Part shown: positions 26,796 through 34,901 of the stretch, in pieces
Layout: every line of letters starts with the position of its first letter
How positions within the stretch are numbered: position 1 is the stretch's first letter
Virus record (IMG/VR): IMGVR_UViG_3300044499_000007
Location: 1-37,462 of that record
DNA: 37,462 nucleotides
Source: a virus
Direction: 5' to 3' (one strand)
Made by a program: the position numbers and the translations under genes
Notes under the pieces: model-generated
Told to the model about the DNA's origin: nothing
What the model saw: only the letters and a program-made list of their open reading frames with translations
Database searches by the model: none

Positions 26796-28739
26796 ATGCC
26801 CATCAAGAAGCTACCGGTTACAGAATGGCATAAAAACATCCCGTTCGGGATGCGCGCTGTGCCACACTGGGTTGGGCACCGCAATAAAAAGCCTATATCC
26901 ATCGTTACTGGGCTAGCGGCCAAGGTCAATGACTCTTCCACATGGGGCTCGTTTGAAGAGGCAAAACGGTTTTATGAGCAAACGCTAGCAGACCCGTTGG
27001 CCGGGGTTGGCTTCGTTTTCGACGGGTCTGAGGGTATGACGTTTATTGACCTTGACCACGTAATAGCTGATGGCAAATGGACCGGCCCGGTAGAGCTTCA
27101 GTCGCTCATGGCTGGAGCATCCGGAGAAACCTATGCAGAAATAAGTCCCAGTGGGACGGGTATACACGTCTTCGGGTTGGCCGTCCTTCCGCTGGTTGCT
27201 AAACACTCTATCAAGGTGGAAGGCGCAGGACTTGAAGCATATTCTTCAGGGCGGTACTCAACCGTTACCGGTTTACGTATTAGCGCGGCTCAACTCGGCG
27301 CCATCCAATCACGCGTTAATAGGGTTGCTGAGGCCCTTGGGCACAGTGGCCCGGAAGAAACGCCTATTGAAGCGCCGGAGCCGGAGCGCGCCGAAGAGAT
27401 AATTTCCGCCCTATCCCACCTTGACCCGGACATGCCGTATGTCGATTGGCTTAGGGTTGGCATGGCTCTGCGGGCCGGGCTGGGGGCCGCCGGGCGTCAG
27501 GTGTGGCTTGCATGGTGTCGAGACGGCGAGAAGTACCACCCGGGCGAGCCGGAAGAGAAATGGCGCAGCTTCCAAAAGGGTGGTGTCGGCCTTGGCACCT
27601 TGCTTCAGATGGCGCAGGATGCGGGCTGGGAGGCCGGTAACCGCCCAACGGCCGCGGACGACTTCGCCATCTTGACAGGGGCGGCAACTATCCGTGGTCT
27701 TGATGGCGGCGGCCTGAAGCTGATACCGTTGGCCGAAGTGAAGCCGGAGAAAATCGACTGGCTGTGGAAGGGGTATATTGCCCTTGGGCACTTAACCCTA
27801 GTGGCCGGGGACCCGGGCCTCGGCAAGTCTATCATGACCCTAGACCTTGCGGCCCGCCTGTCGCGCGGCGTCCCGCTGCCCGGGGACCCTACTATCCGGC
27901 CGCCAGCCCGGGTGCTCCTATTAAATGCGGAGGATGGGCAGGCGGACACCCTGCGCCCCAGAGCTGGAGCAGCCGGAGCAGACCTATCCAAGGTAGTCGT
28001 GCTGGATATTCTGCACGGGGGCCGTCCCCCACAACTGCCAGACGACGTGCACCTGCTGGAAGACTACATCAAGCAGGTTGGCAACGTCAGTATGGTGGTG
28101 CTGGACCCCCTCAACGCCTGCGTGCCGGTCCGGCTGGATTCACACAAGGACCAGCACGTACGACAAGCGCTCCAGCCGTTGGTTGAAATGGCCATGCGAC
28201 TGAAGGTGGCCGTAGTCGTTGTGGTGCATCTTAATAAGACGGCGGACGCGGGCGCGCTCCTGTACCGCATTTCCGGGTCAATCGGCATCGGTGCTACCGC
28301 ACGGTCTGCCCTGTTCGTTGGGAACCACCCTGAGAACGAGGGTGAGCGCGTGGTAGCACAGGCTAAGCCGCAGATGGGCCCAGCGCCCGCTTCGCTCTCC
28401 TTCCGCGTGGACCCGAGCGCGGCTGACCCGGATATCGGTGTGGTCAATTGGTTAGGCGAGTCTGAAATGGACGCGGGCGACATAGTAATGAAGAAGGAGC
28501 ACCCGGAGCCCCGGGGGAAGCTCGACCAAGCCGCCATGTGGCTGGAGGCGCGGCTGGCCAACGGCCCGGTACCCGCTGCGGAGGTGTTGGCGGAGGCACA
28601 GGCCGTCGGGTTCGGCCCCAAGACGCTGCGGGCGGCTCACAACAAACTCGGCCCAGACCTGCGGAAGCGGGAGGGTGGAGCGGGCGCCAATGGGCGTTGG
28701 GTGTGGTACGGACCGGAGCCGTTCGTGGAGATTAAGTAA
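26796..28739 (+). CDS. Primase-polymerase / RecA-type ATPase fusion, 647 aa
   Basis: The ATG at 26796 (MPIKKLPVTEW) follows GAGAGGAGGGCATCCCGCA. Domain 1 (about 1-190) is a phage NrS-1-type prim-pol: FIDLDHV (Asp85, Asp87), SPSGTGIHVFG (His124). Domain 2 (about 195-265), ALSHLDPDMPYVDWLRVGMA through WCRDGEKYHPGE, is a PriCT-2-like linker. Domain 3 is a RepA/RecA-like helicase ATPase with Walker A GDPGLGKS (about 338-345) and VVLDPLNAC as Walker B. The C-terminal 80 residues look like a winged-helix domain. It should start and unwind replication. No separate primase or DnaB-like helicase is present. Confidence 0.9.
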   Translation: MPIKKLPVTEWHKNIPFGMRAVPHWVGHRNKKPISIVTGLAAKVNDSSTWGSFEEAKRFYEQTLADPLAGVGFVFDGSEGMTFIDLDHVIADGKWTGPVELQSLMAGASGETYAEISPSGTGIHVFGLAVLPLVAKHSIKVEGAGLEAYSSGRYSTVTGLRISAAQLGAIQSRVNRVAEALGHSGPEETPIEAPEPERAEEIISALSHLDPDMPYVDWLRVGMALRAGLGAAGRQVWLAWCRDGEKYHPGEPEEKWRSFQKGGVGLGTLLQMAQDAGWEAGNRPTAADDFAILTGAATIRGLDGGGLKLIPLAEVKPEKIDWLWKGYIALGHLTLVAGDPGLGKSIMTLDLAARLSRGVPLPGDPTIRPPARVLLLNAEDGQADTLRPRAGAAGADLSKVVVLDILHGGRPPQLPDDVHLLEDYIKQVGNVSMVVLDPLNACVPVRLDSHKDQHVRQALQPLVEMAMRLKVAVVVVVHLNKTADAGALLYRISGSIGIGATARSALFVGNHPENEGERVVAQAKPQMGPAPASLSFRVDPSAADPDIGVVNWLGESEMDAGDIVMKKEHPEPRGKLDQAAMWLEARLANGPVPAAEVLAEAQAVGFGPKTLRAAHNKLGPDLRKREGGAGANGRWVWYGPEPFVEIK

Positions 28740-28749
28740 AAGACAACCT

Positions 28750-28778
28750 CGGCTTCAGCGTGCGGGCGCGAGAAGCCG
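28750..28778 (-). terminator. Weak minus-strand terminator candidate for the late unit
   Basis: CGGCTTC (28750-28756) and GAAGCCG (28772-28778) form a seven-pair stem with a 15-base loop. Read on the minus strand it is followed, about seven bases later, by CTTTTA. The stem is short and the T-run offset, so support is weak. The late fibre gene ends at 28829 and would need a terminator here. Confidence 0.3.
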
Positions 28779-28784
28779 GGGCCG

Positions 28785-28823
28785 GACCCCAGCCGGGCAA
28801 CGCTCCCCGGCTGGGGTCTTTTT
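28785..28823 (+). terminator. Strong intrinsic terminator of the early unit
   Basis: GACCCCAGCCGGG (28785-28797) pairs perfectly with CCCGGCTGGGGTC (28806-28818) across an 8-base loop and is followed by TTTTTCTT. It is 45 bases after the last early stop and just before the convergent late unit. Confidence 0.92.
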
Positions 28824-28828
28824 CTTGT

Positions 28829-30052
28829 TTACATGTTTGCGATACCAATAAGCTCTACAAAGCTATTCGCAAGAACCGTAACTGCCGACGCGTCCACTTC
28901 TGACAAGAGGCATAGCACAACGGTGCCTGCGGTATTTGCGGTAAACTGCGCGTAGAATTCGACGATTTGCGCGGTAGCCTCTGTAGTCCCAAACGTGCCA
29001 GTAGTACGGGCTGGCGTATCGGTTATTGCCACGGCTTTTATATATTCAACAGTACCGGCTGCATTTCGCGCGGACATGACCGAATGAAACCCTATCATAG
29101 ACGGCCCTCCGGTACTCCTAATGCCAAGGCCGAACCCAGTTGTTGAGGCCGCGGCATAAACCAACCCATTAAAGCGCACACGGTAATTTATACCTGACGT
29201 GACCTCAAAAGAGGTTGTCGGCAGGTCTACCGCCACAGTAGTGGACGAACATACGGCGTTCGCAGACTGCCTTCGCCCATGCCACATGGCATAATACCTC
29301 TCTATCGACAAACCTGCCAGCCCGGTTAGCTCTCCGGCGCCGGTAATTTTTAGCTTACTGATAGCTACGTTAGCAAAATCAAACAGGGTCGCCGCATTGC
29401 CAACGATAGATGGTCCGTTGCTTAGAGTGACGGGTCCGCCGTTGAAAGTTAGATTCGTACCGCCCATCGTGACGAATCCGGCCGTATCAACCTTAAATCT
29501 ACTCGTACCGTTATTCTGTACGTTGAACAAGCTGCCTGCGGTCCGCGTATTGATGGTATTGAGAGTAAAATCGACTCCCGCACCAGCCGCTGCCTGCTGG
29601 GACGTACCAACAAGAAGGCCCGGGGCCACAATGTTTAGTACATCGGCAGTGGCATTCTGAACCTTGAACAAGCTGCCTGCGGTCCGCGTATTGATGGTAT
29701 TGAGAGTAAAATCGACTCCCGCACCAGCCGCGGCTAATGTGGAAATAAACAGCGTGGATGCCGTCATTTTTAGCCGGTCTGTTCCGGCAACGGTAAAACG
29801 TGCATCATTAGCCCCGGCTCGGTACCATCCGGTTGTCGGCTCCAAGGAGAACGCCAGTCCCGGGGCGCCAACTGCGCCGGAAGTCAGCAAAAGCGGGGCC
29901 AGCATGGCGCCCTTACCGGACCGCGACAGGCTGTCCGTCACCTCTGGGCCGAGGTCGTTCAAAGTCGTATTCGCCCATGACGCCTGAATTGTAGTTCCCG
30001 GAACAACATTTGGCAGCGGGAGCGAATAGGTGCCACTAACGTTGCGTGCCAT
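28829..30052 (-). CDS. Tail fibre or receptor-binding protein, 407 aa
   Basis: The N-terminal MARNVSGTYSLPLPN and ASWANTTLNDLGPEVTDSLS are typical of podovirus fibre N-termini that attach to the tail. The middle is beta-repeat rich and has two copies of AGVDFTLNTINTRTAGSLF, 47 residues apart, and the C-terminal half (YRVRFNGLVYAAASTTGFG) is a Thr/Ala/Val-rich beta domain that probably binds the receptor. The start overlaps the previous stop (TAATG). It is the last late gene. I see no intramolecular chaperone or enzymatic motif. Confidence 0.82.
   Translation of the reverse strand: MARNVSGTYSLPLPNVVPGTTIQASWANTTLNDLGPEVTDSLSRSGKGAMLAPLLLTSGAVGAPGLAFSLEPTTGWYRAGANDARFTVAGTDRLKMTASTLFISTLAAAGAGVDFTLNTINTRTAGSLFKVQNATADVLNIVAPGLLVGTSQQAAAGAGVDFTLNTINTRTAGSLFNVQNNGTSRFKVDTAGFVTMGGTNLTFNGGPVTLSNGPSIVGNAATLFDFANVAISKLKITGAGELTGLAGLSIERYYAMWHGRRQSANAVCSSTTVAVDLPTTSFEVTSGINYRVRFNGLVYAAASTTGFGLGIRSTGGPSMIGFHSVMSARNAAGTVEYIKAVAITDTPARTTGTFGTTEATAQIVEFYAQFTANTAGTVVLCLLSEVDASAVTVLANSFVELIGIANM
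29523..29731 (-). repeat. 68-base direct repeat in the tail fibre gene
   Basis: 29523-29590 and 29664-29731 are identical, 141 bases (47 codons) apart. The frame is preserved. It could let the fibre gain or lose a module by recombination. Confidence 0.92.
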
Positions 30053-31977
30053 TATGTACCACCCTTCTTTGCGTTCTTTGCCCTTAGAAGCATTGCACGA
30101 AGCTCCGCGGCCCGGCGCAGAATATCCGGGTTGGCAGACGCCCTCTGAGGGGCCGGAGGGGCCGGAACCTCTTGGCCTCTTATAGTCACAGCCCGCAGTA
30201 GTGCCTCTCGTTGTGCCTGTGAAAGCTCTCGCTGCATGTCCTCTACGCCACGCCTAGGTGGAGGTACCGCCCTTGAAGGGGAAATGGTCAGTGCTGGCCC
30301 CTCTGTGGGAGGGGTCCAGCGGGTGAACCCCGGCGCGGGCTCCTGCACCGCCCCCGGTATGGCGAAGGTAGGCGACTCTCCGGGCGGTATCGGGCCGACG
30401 GCCAGCAGGCGTCCCGGACCCTGCGGCGGGCCCCCCTGTGGCGTCTGCGGCAGGCCACCCTGTAGGCGCACTGGCACACCGCCCGGAGCAGGCTGGACCC
30501 CTATGTTGGACACCCGGCGCAGGGCATCTCCCAGCCCTTGCCGAACGCGAGTGTTCATAGCCGTCAAATAGCGACCCGGCGTCTTAGGTGGTGGCATATA
30601 GGCCACCGGCTGGACCTTCATGCCAATCATGCGGGCCCGAAACGGTAGTTTTGGCTCCGGGGCATATACGCCGCGGTTGACGTTTCTAAATCCTTCTTTT
30701 GAAAGGTCAATAATGCTTTCATTACGGGCATAGGCGGAATTTACACTCTCCCACTGCGGCCGTAGACCTTTATCCCCAATGGCGGCGCTCAATCGGCCGT
30801 CAAGGGCGCGACGGGCATCAGTAATAAGCGGGCGCAATTTGCCGGACATTTTACCAAGAGCGTCATCGCCAACGCCAAAGATATTAAGGTCAAGTTGCTG
30901 GCGCAGTTTGTGTGCATCGGTGGCCGTCAAAGTGCCGGCGCTGGACCGCTCCAGTGCCGCATTCAGCAGGTATTCCTGTGCCTTTGTCACGTAGGGCTTG
31001 ATTGCCGGGTCCTTGGTCATTACGTCCGGGAGCCTATTTGTGAAGTCGTCAATAATGTCAAGAATATCCACCTTGGCGCCGCGCTTTGTCGCCTCTGTAG
31101 TAACAGCCTCCACCGGCGGTCCGACAACTTTTCTATTGGCAAGCGCGGCGTTGTAAATGCTCTCTACGCCCTTTCGCAATTGTGCGCCGGGCAAACGAAG
31201 CCCCGTATCAAGCGTAGCCTGCTCCTCGGGCCGCCCAAGGTCAACAGCAAGGTCACCAACCTTGGAATTGCGCATAGCCCGACCAAAACCACGCCCCGCC
31301 AACCTGAGATATCGGTTGGCCATAGCGCCAGCCACGTCCTGTCCTGCCCGCCCGAGCCCAATCGCCCCGGCACCAAGCGCGGCAGTACCGGCTGCCCCAA
31401 TGGCTCCCGCCTTAACCGTCTCGCTAACCGCCTCTGGCAACGGTCGGCCGTCCTCCACCATTTCCGCGCCCCTGTAAAGGGCATTGTACCGGCCCCCAAC
31501 GTCGGACAGCGTGCGGGCGGTAGCCGCGCCGGCGGGGGCCTGTCCCATCATTGGAGCCGCCGCTCTGGCTGCACCAAGACCGCGCCCAACCGCGCCAGTG
31601 CCGAGGTACCCGGCCCCGGCGCCGACGACAGAGGCTACAGGCTGGTCCTTCCATGCCTGTGTTTGGCGTTGCTTGACTGCCGCAGCGGCCGTCGCACCCT
31701 CCGCAGCCGCCTGTCGCTCCAGCGCGGCGCCCTGTTCCGGCGTGAGACCAAGCCACGCTTCCTGCCCGGCGGGTGTCAGGACCTTGGCCGCCAGCTTGCG
31801 GCGACCCTCCTTTGAGAGCAAGCGCGCCCACGTGGAGTTGATGGTGCGGCCGAATGGTACGGCGCCCTCCAACTGAAGCAGCGCCGCTTCTACCGCCCCA
31901 ACAGGCCGCGGCTGAGGCTCCGCCATGTCCTTCTCCCACGGAACCTCAATTGGGTCATTTTCCCATGGAGTAGCCAT
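30052..31977 (-). CDS. Internal virion / DNA ejection protein candidate, 641 aa
   Basis: The N-terminus has repeated PWEND/PWEKD motifs, as in podovirus ejection proteins. Ala/Gly-rich hydrophobic stretches (VVGAGAGYLGTGAVGRGL near 117-134, AAGTAALGAGAIGLGRAG near 194-211) could insert in membrane during DNA ejection. The middle is helical and the C-terminus Pro-rich (PQGGPPQGPGRL) and then helical. It is one of three consecutive large proteins between the nozzle and fibre genes, the usual place for ejection proteins. The start overlaps the upstream stop as TAATG. Confidence 0.68.
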   Translation of the reverse strand: MATPWENDPIEVPWEKDMAEPQPRPVGAVEAALLQLEGAVPFGRTINSTWARLLSKEGRRKLAAKVLTPAGQEAWLGLTPEQGAALERQAAAEGATAAAAVKQRQTQAWKDQPVASVVGAGAGYLGTGAVGRGLGAARAAAPMMGQAPAGAATARTLSDVGGRYNALYRGAEMVEDGRPLPEAVSETVKAGAIGAAGTAALGAGAIGLGRAGQDVAGAMANRYLRLAGRGFGRAMRNSKVGDLAVDLGRPEEQATLDTGLRLPGAQLRKGVESIYNAALANRKVVGPPVEAVTTEATKRGAKVDILDIIDDFTNRLPDVMTKDPAIKPYVTKAQEYLLNAALERSSAGTLTATDAHKLRQQLDLNIFGVGDDALGKMSGKLRPLITDARRALDGRLSAAIGDKGLRPQWESVNSAYARNESIIDLSKEGFRNVNRGVYAPEPKLPFRARMIGMKVQPVAYMPPPKTPGRYLTAMNTRVRQGLGDALRRVSNIGVQPAPGGVPVRLQGGLPQTPQGGPPQGPGRLLAVGPIPPGESPTFAIPGAVQEPAPGFTRWTPPTEGPALTISPSRAVPPPRRGVEDMQRELSQAQREALLRAVTIRGQEVPAPPAPQRASANPDILRRAAELRAMLLRAKNAKKGGT

Positions 31978-33422
31978 TATTGCCTCTTAGTCCGAACAAC
32001 GCCATTAGGGTCAACGTACTTGGTTCCGGCAGGGAGCGTGTTATACTCCTCAATTGACTTAATCTGTTTTGGTCCTGTGGTTTCCCCCGGAGCAAGAGTC
32101 CCGGCGGGGGCCTGTGCTGGGGCAAAGCCTGCCGCGCCGAAGCCGGGTCGCGGGGCACCGCCGGTTCGTGCCGCGCGTAGCCTAGCGGCTTGAGCGTTAA
32201 ACAGGTCGTACTCGGCCTCGTTGGTCGGAAGTTGCGCATCCAATTCGGCCAACCGTTCGCGCGCCGCGTCGGCCTCTGGGGTCCGGGCACCGTCAAGACC
32301 AGACTCAAGGTGTTTTACCATACGGTGAGTCTTATCTATATGCAACCATTTAGGCTCCCCACCAAGTGGAATCAATTCAGAATTAAGCTTCCAGTCCTCG
32401 GCATTAGGCATGTTCGCGCCGGTACGAATACGCTTGATTGCATCGGCAACGTCGCTCCATGCGGATGACCGGGCCGCGACGCCTTCTGGAACGAGACCCG
32501 GAGCACCATGTCCTGCAACAAAAACTCCAACGTTTTCCGCAGTACCCTTTATAGGCTCCGGAGACGGGAAACCCGCAAGAAACGCGGAGTCAAATGCATT
32601 TGTGCTCTGACCGACACGCTGGAGTGCAATTTGCTCAGAGGCCGTAGGCGGCTTGCCGCCAGCGGCCATGGTCTCCGCCCTACGTTGCGCCGCTGTGCGG
32701 CCCAGCCGGGCCCGTTCGTTCATCGCATTAATGGAGACCATCTGACGGTCCGTCAGGGCCTTCTGGACAGCCTCATCTTTGGCGGCCTGTGCCGTCGCCC
32801 GCTGGGCAGCCAGTTTTTCCCTGAGCGCCTGACCAGCCGCCACGCTCTGCCGCTGAGCGAGGGCCGCTCCGGCCCTCTGTAACCCGGGGTCATTGCTGAG
32901 CAATAGGGCCTGAATCTGCTGGTCCTCCGGGAGCCCGAGGGCTGCCTGTGCTACACGGGTCCGCACATCCTCACCCGGCATGGCTGCTTTCTTTTGCAGT
33001 CTTGCGCCCAGCATACGGCCAATGCTGGCTGATGCCATCTCTAACGGAGACGACGCCACGTAAACTGGCCCTACCTGCCTGCCCTGCGGCATTTCGGTAC
33101 CCATCAACGCTTGAGCACGTGCCGTCATGCCCGCTTTGGTCGGGTCCTGCGTTCCGGCCCGCAGTACGTCCAACATATTGGTGTCTGGCGGCGCGACTGG
33201 GCCACTGGGGCCCGGAACATTTGGGTCCGAGACATCAAGGCCCGTCTCGTCTGGCGCCGCTTCGTCGTCTGCACCAAACGACACGTCATCCTCGGGGGCA
33301 ACCACCCCAGCGGCCTGTAGCCGAAGGATGCGGGCCCGACGCGCAGCCGCCACCTGTCGCGGGTCCAGCATAGGCTGCGGGTTATTAGGGTCAGGGTAGA
33401 ATGCATCGTTGTAGAGTGCCAT
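31977..33422 (-). CDS. Internal virion / DNA ejection protein candidate, 481 aa
   Basis: The protein starts MALYNDAFYPDPNNPQP and is long, helical and Ala/Arg/Gln-rich (REKLAAQRATAQAAKDEAV near 206-224), with Pro-rich linkers at both ends and a DPNGVVRTKRQ end. This matches the low-complexity helical style of podovirus inner-core proteins. It is co-translated with the next protein (TAATG). No enzymatic motif such as a lysozyme is visible. Confidence 0.65.
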   Translation of the reverse strand: MALYNDAFYPDPNNPQPMLDPRQVAAARRARILRLQAAGVVAPEDDVSFGADDEAAPDETGLDVSDPNVPGPSGPVAPPDTNMLDVLRAGTQDPTKAGMTARAQALMGTEMPQGRQVGPVYVASSPLEMASASIGRMLGARLQKKAAMPGEDVRTRVAQAALGLPEDQQIQALLLSNDPGLQRAGAALAQRQSVAAGQALREKLAAQRATAQAAKDEAVQKALTDRQMVSINAMNERARLGRTAAQRRAETMAAGGKPPTASEQIALQRVGQSTNAFDSAFLAGFPSPEPIKGTAENVGVFVAGHGAPGLVPEGVAARSSAWSDVADAIKRIRTGANMPNAEDWKLNSELIPLGGEPKWLHIDKTHRMVKHLESGLDGARTPEADAARERLAELDAQLPTNEAEYDLFNAQAARLRAARTGGAPRPGFGAAGFAPAQAPAGTLAPGETTGPKQIKSIEEYNTLPAGTKYVDPNGVVRTKRQ

Positions 33423-33431
33423 TATAGCTCC

Positions 33432-34433
33432 TTACAGCATCATTAGGTACGGCGCGATGGATGCTGCACCCCCCATTAGACTCTGTAGTTGTGCCTGCTG
33501 GGCATTATATTGGTTTAGCTGGGCCCCGTACTGGTTCCCCATGGCCCCGAGATAATCCGGCGTTTGTGCCATGTTCGCTTGCGAAAAATTAGGCGACTGT
33601 GGCATACCGACTTGCGTACCACCTAGAAGGGCATTAATCTCGTTTAGCGTTGCGCCCCGCCGCTGGAGCATTTCTGCAACACCCTGTTGCCGCCCCTGAA
33701 GCCCGCGGCTAAACTCTCCAGCCGCCACCGGCTCCCCGGCCATGATGGATGACCGCATCGCGGTATCATAAGCATCCGTGCGGCTACGCTCAAATTCCTG
33801 CATGCGCTGGTCGTACCCTTGCATGCCGGGGCTAAGACCCTCGTTCAGCATTTGTGTGCGCAAGGCCTCGCCGCGCTGGTCCCACTGCGGATTAAGACGC
33901 GACTGGGCCTGTCCGTACGTGGCGTCAATAGCCTGTTGCCGGGCTCCAGCAGCATCAGGGGCCCCGGGCAGTCCCGCCCAATCCGGCGCGGCTCCAAGCT
34001 CCGTTTGGGCCCGACCAAACAGCGTTTCGCCTAGCCCGGACCTAGCGGCGCCAAGCCGCTGCTGCGCGTCGTACGCTGCCTGTGCCTCTGGGGATAACGC
34101 AACATTCACACCCCAACGACCGGGCTCCGGGTATCCCGTGCCTGTAGCTCCGGCGTCATCTGATAGTTGCGGGGGACCCCAAGGACCCAACAGGCCGGGA
34201 ACTGGTTGCACGGCGCCATCAGGGTCAGTACCAGTGGGGGCAGCAGTGCCCCCCGGAGAGGTATATTCGGGCGCCTCCCAAGTAATTGACCCCTGCGGCG
34301 TAGTAATGTCCGGCCTGTTGGCGTACGTCTGGTACTGCGTGTTATATAGGCTTTGCTGCCCCATTTGCGTTGCCGCGCCCATGTAGTCCGGCACGCCCGG
34401 GGCTCCCTTGCCTGCACTTCCGCCCGTTGCCAT
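33432..34433 (-). CDS. Internal virion protein candidate, 333 aa
   Basis: The N-terminal part is Gly/Pro-rich (TSPGGTAAPTGTDPDGAV); the middle WDQRGEALRTQMLNEGLSPG and QGYDQRMQEFERSRTDAY is a block found in unnamed podovirus proteins beside the tail genes. The C-terminus is Gln/Asn-rich with a short hydrophobic tip (GGAASIAPYLMML). Likely an ejection or inner-core protein. It contains SPGMQG, whose DNA resembles the Pro-Gly-Met repeat unit at the contig ends. Confidence 0.68.
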   Translation of the reverse strand: MATGGSAGKGAPGVPDYMGAATQMGQQSLYNTQYQTYANRPDITTPQGSITWEAPEYTSPGGTAAPTGTDPDGAVQPVPGLLGPWGPPQLSDDAGATGTGYPEPGRWGVNVALSPEAQAAYDAQQRLGAARSGLGETLFGRAQTELGAAPDWAGLPGAPDAAGARQQAIDATYGQAQSRLNPQWDQRGEALRTQMLNEGLSPGMQGYDQRMQEFERSRTDAYDTAMRSSIMAGEPVAAGEFSRGLQGRQQGVAEMLQRRGATLNEINALLGGTQVGMPQSPNFSQANMAQTPDYLGAMGNQYGAQLNQYNAQQAQLQSLMGGAASIAPYLMML

Positions 34434-34436
34434 ATA

Positions 34437-34901
34437 CTACCTCCGGTCCAGCCAGCGGCAGTCTTCACGCCGCATTGAAAACAGCACCAAATCAGTTGTA
34501 TCGTCCCAGCCCTGTTGAACACGATGCGTTTCAACAAACCCAAGTCGTGCACACATTGCGAGAGACTTAGCGTTACTGCTTATGACACCAATTAGGGCCA
34601 ACTTGCGATTTTGTTCAACGAACGGGTACTGAAAGGACGGTCCAAGTAGCGTGGCACCCACTTCCGCACGGTCGCTTGTGTCTTCCTCGTCTCCAGCCAC
34701 GTGCATTGTCACGCTGTTTGGTGTCCATGAGGAGTAACCCGTCATTGCTCTAATACGTCCATGGACTATGTGGCAATACGGACAGGACTCTTGCCTGTCG
34801 TCCAACACCTCAATGGCCCGAAAACCTTCTGTAAGCTCTGTGCCGGAACGCACGGCCAACCATATATAGTGCTGTGGCACGGAGGCCTTAACAATAAGCA
34901 T
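34437..34901 (-). CDS. GNAT-like acetyltransferase in the tail region, 154 aa
   Basis: The start is ATG 34901 (MLIVKASVPQHY), overlapping the upstream stop (TAATG), with GAGGGGG before it. The pattern ALIGVISSNAKSLAMCARLG followed by FVETHRV fits the C-terminal part of a GNAT fold (N-x-K-S-x-x-x-x-x-R-L-G-F). An early CPYCHIVHG Cys/His segment is unusual. Similar genes occur among podovirus tail genes, where their role is unclear; a virion or host-protein modifying role is possible. Confidence 0.68.
   Translation of the reverse strand: MLIVKASVPQHYIWLAVRSGTELTEGFRAIEVLDDRQESCPYCHIVHGRIRAMTGYSSWTPNSVTMHVAGDEEDTSDRAEVGATLLGPSFQYPFVEQNRKLALIGVISSNAKSLAMCARLGFVETHRVQQGWDDTTDLVLFSMRREDCRWLDRR

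Noticed and set aside
12193-28739. Integrase, repressor or other temperate-phage genes
   Set aside because: No integrase catalytic motif, Cro/CI-like helix-turn-helix or attachment site was recognised, so a lytic lifestyle is favoured.
30895-31815. Plus-strand open frame (306 codons) opposite the 641-aa ejection protein
   Set aside because: Shadow of a coding sequence; no ribosome site, and the late unit is on the other strand.
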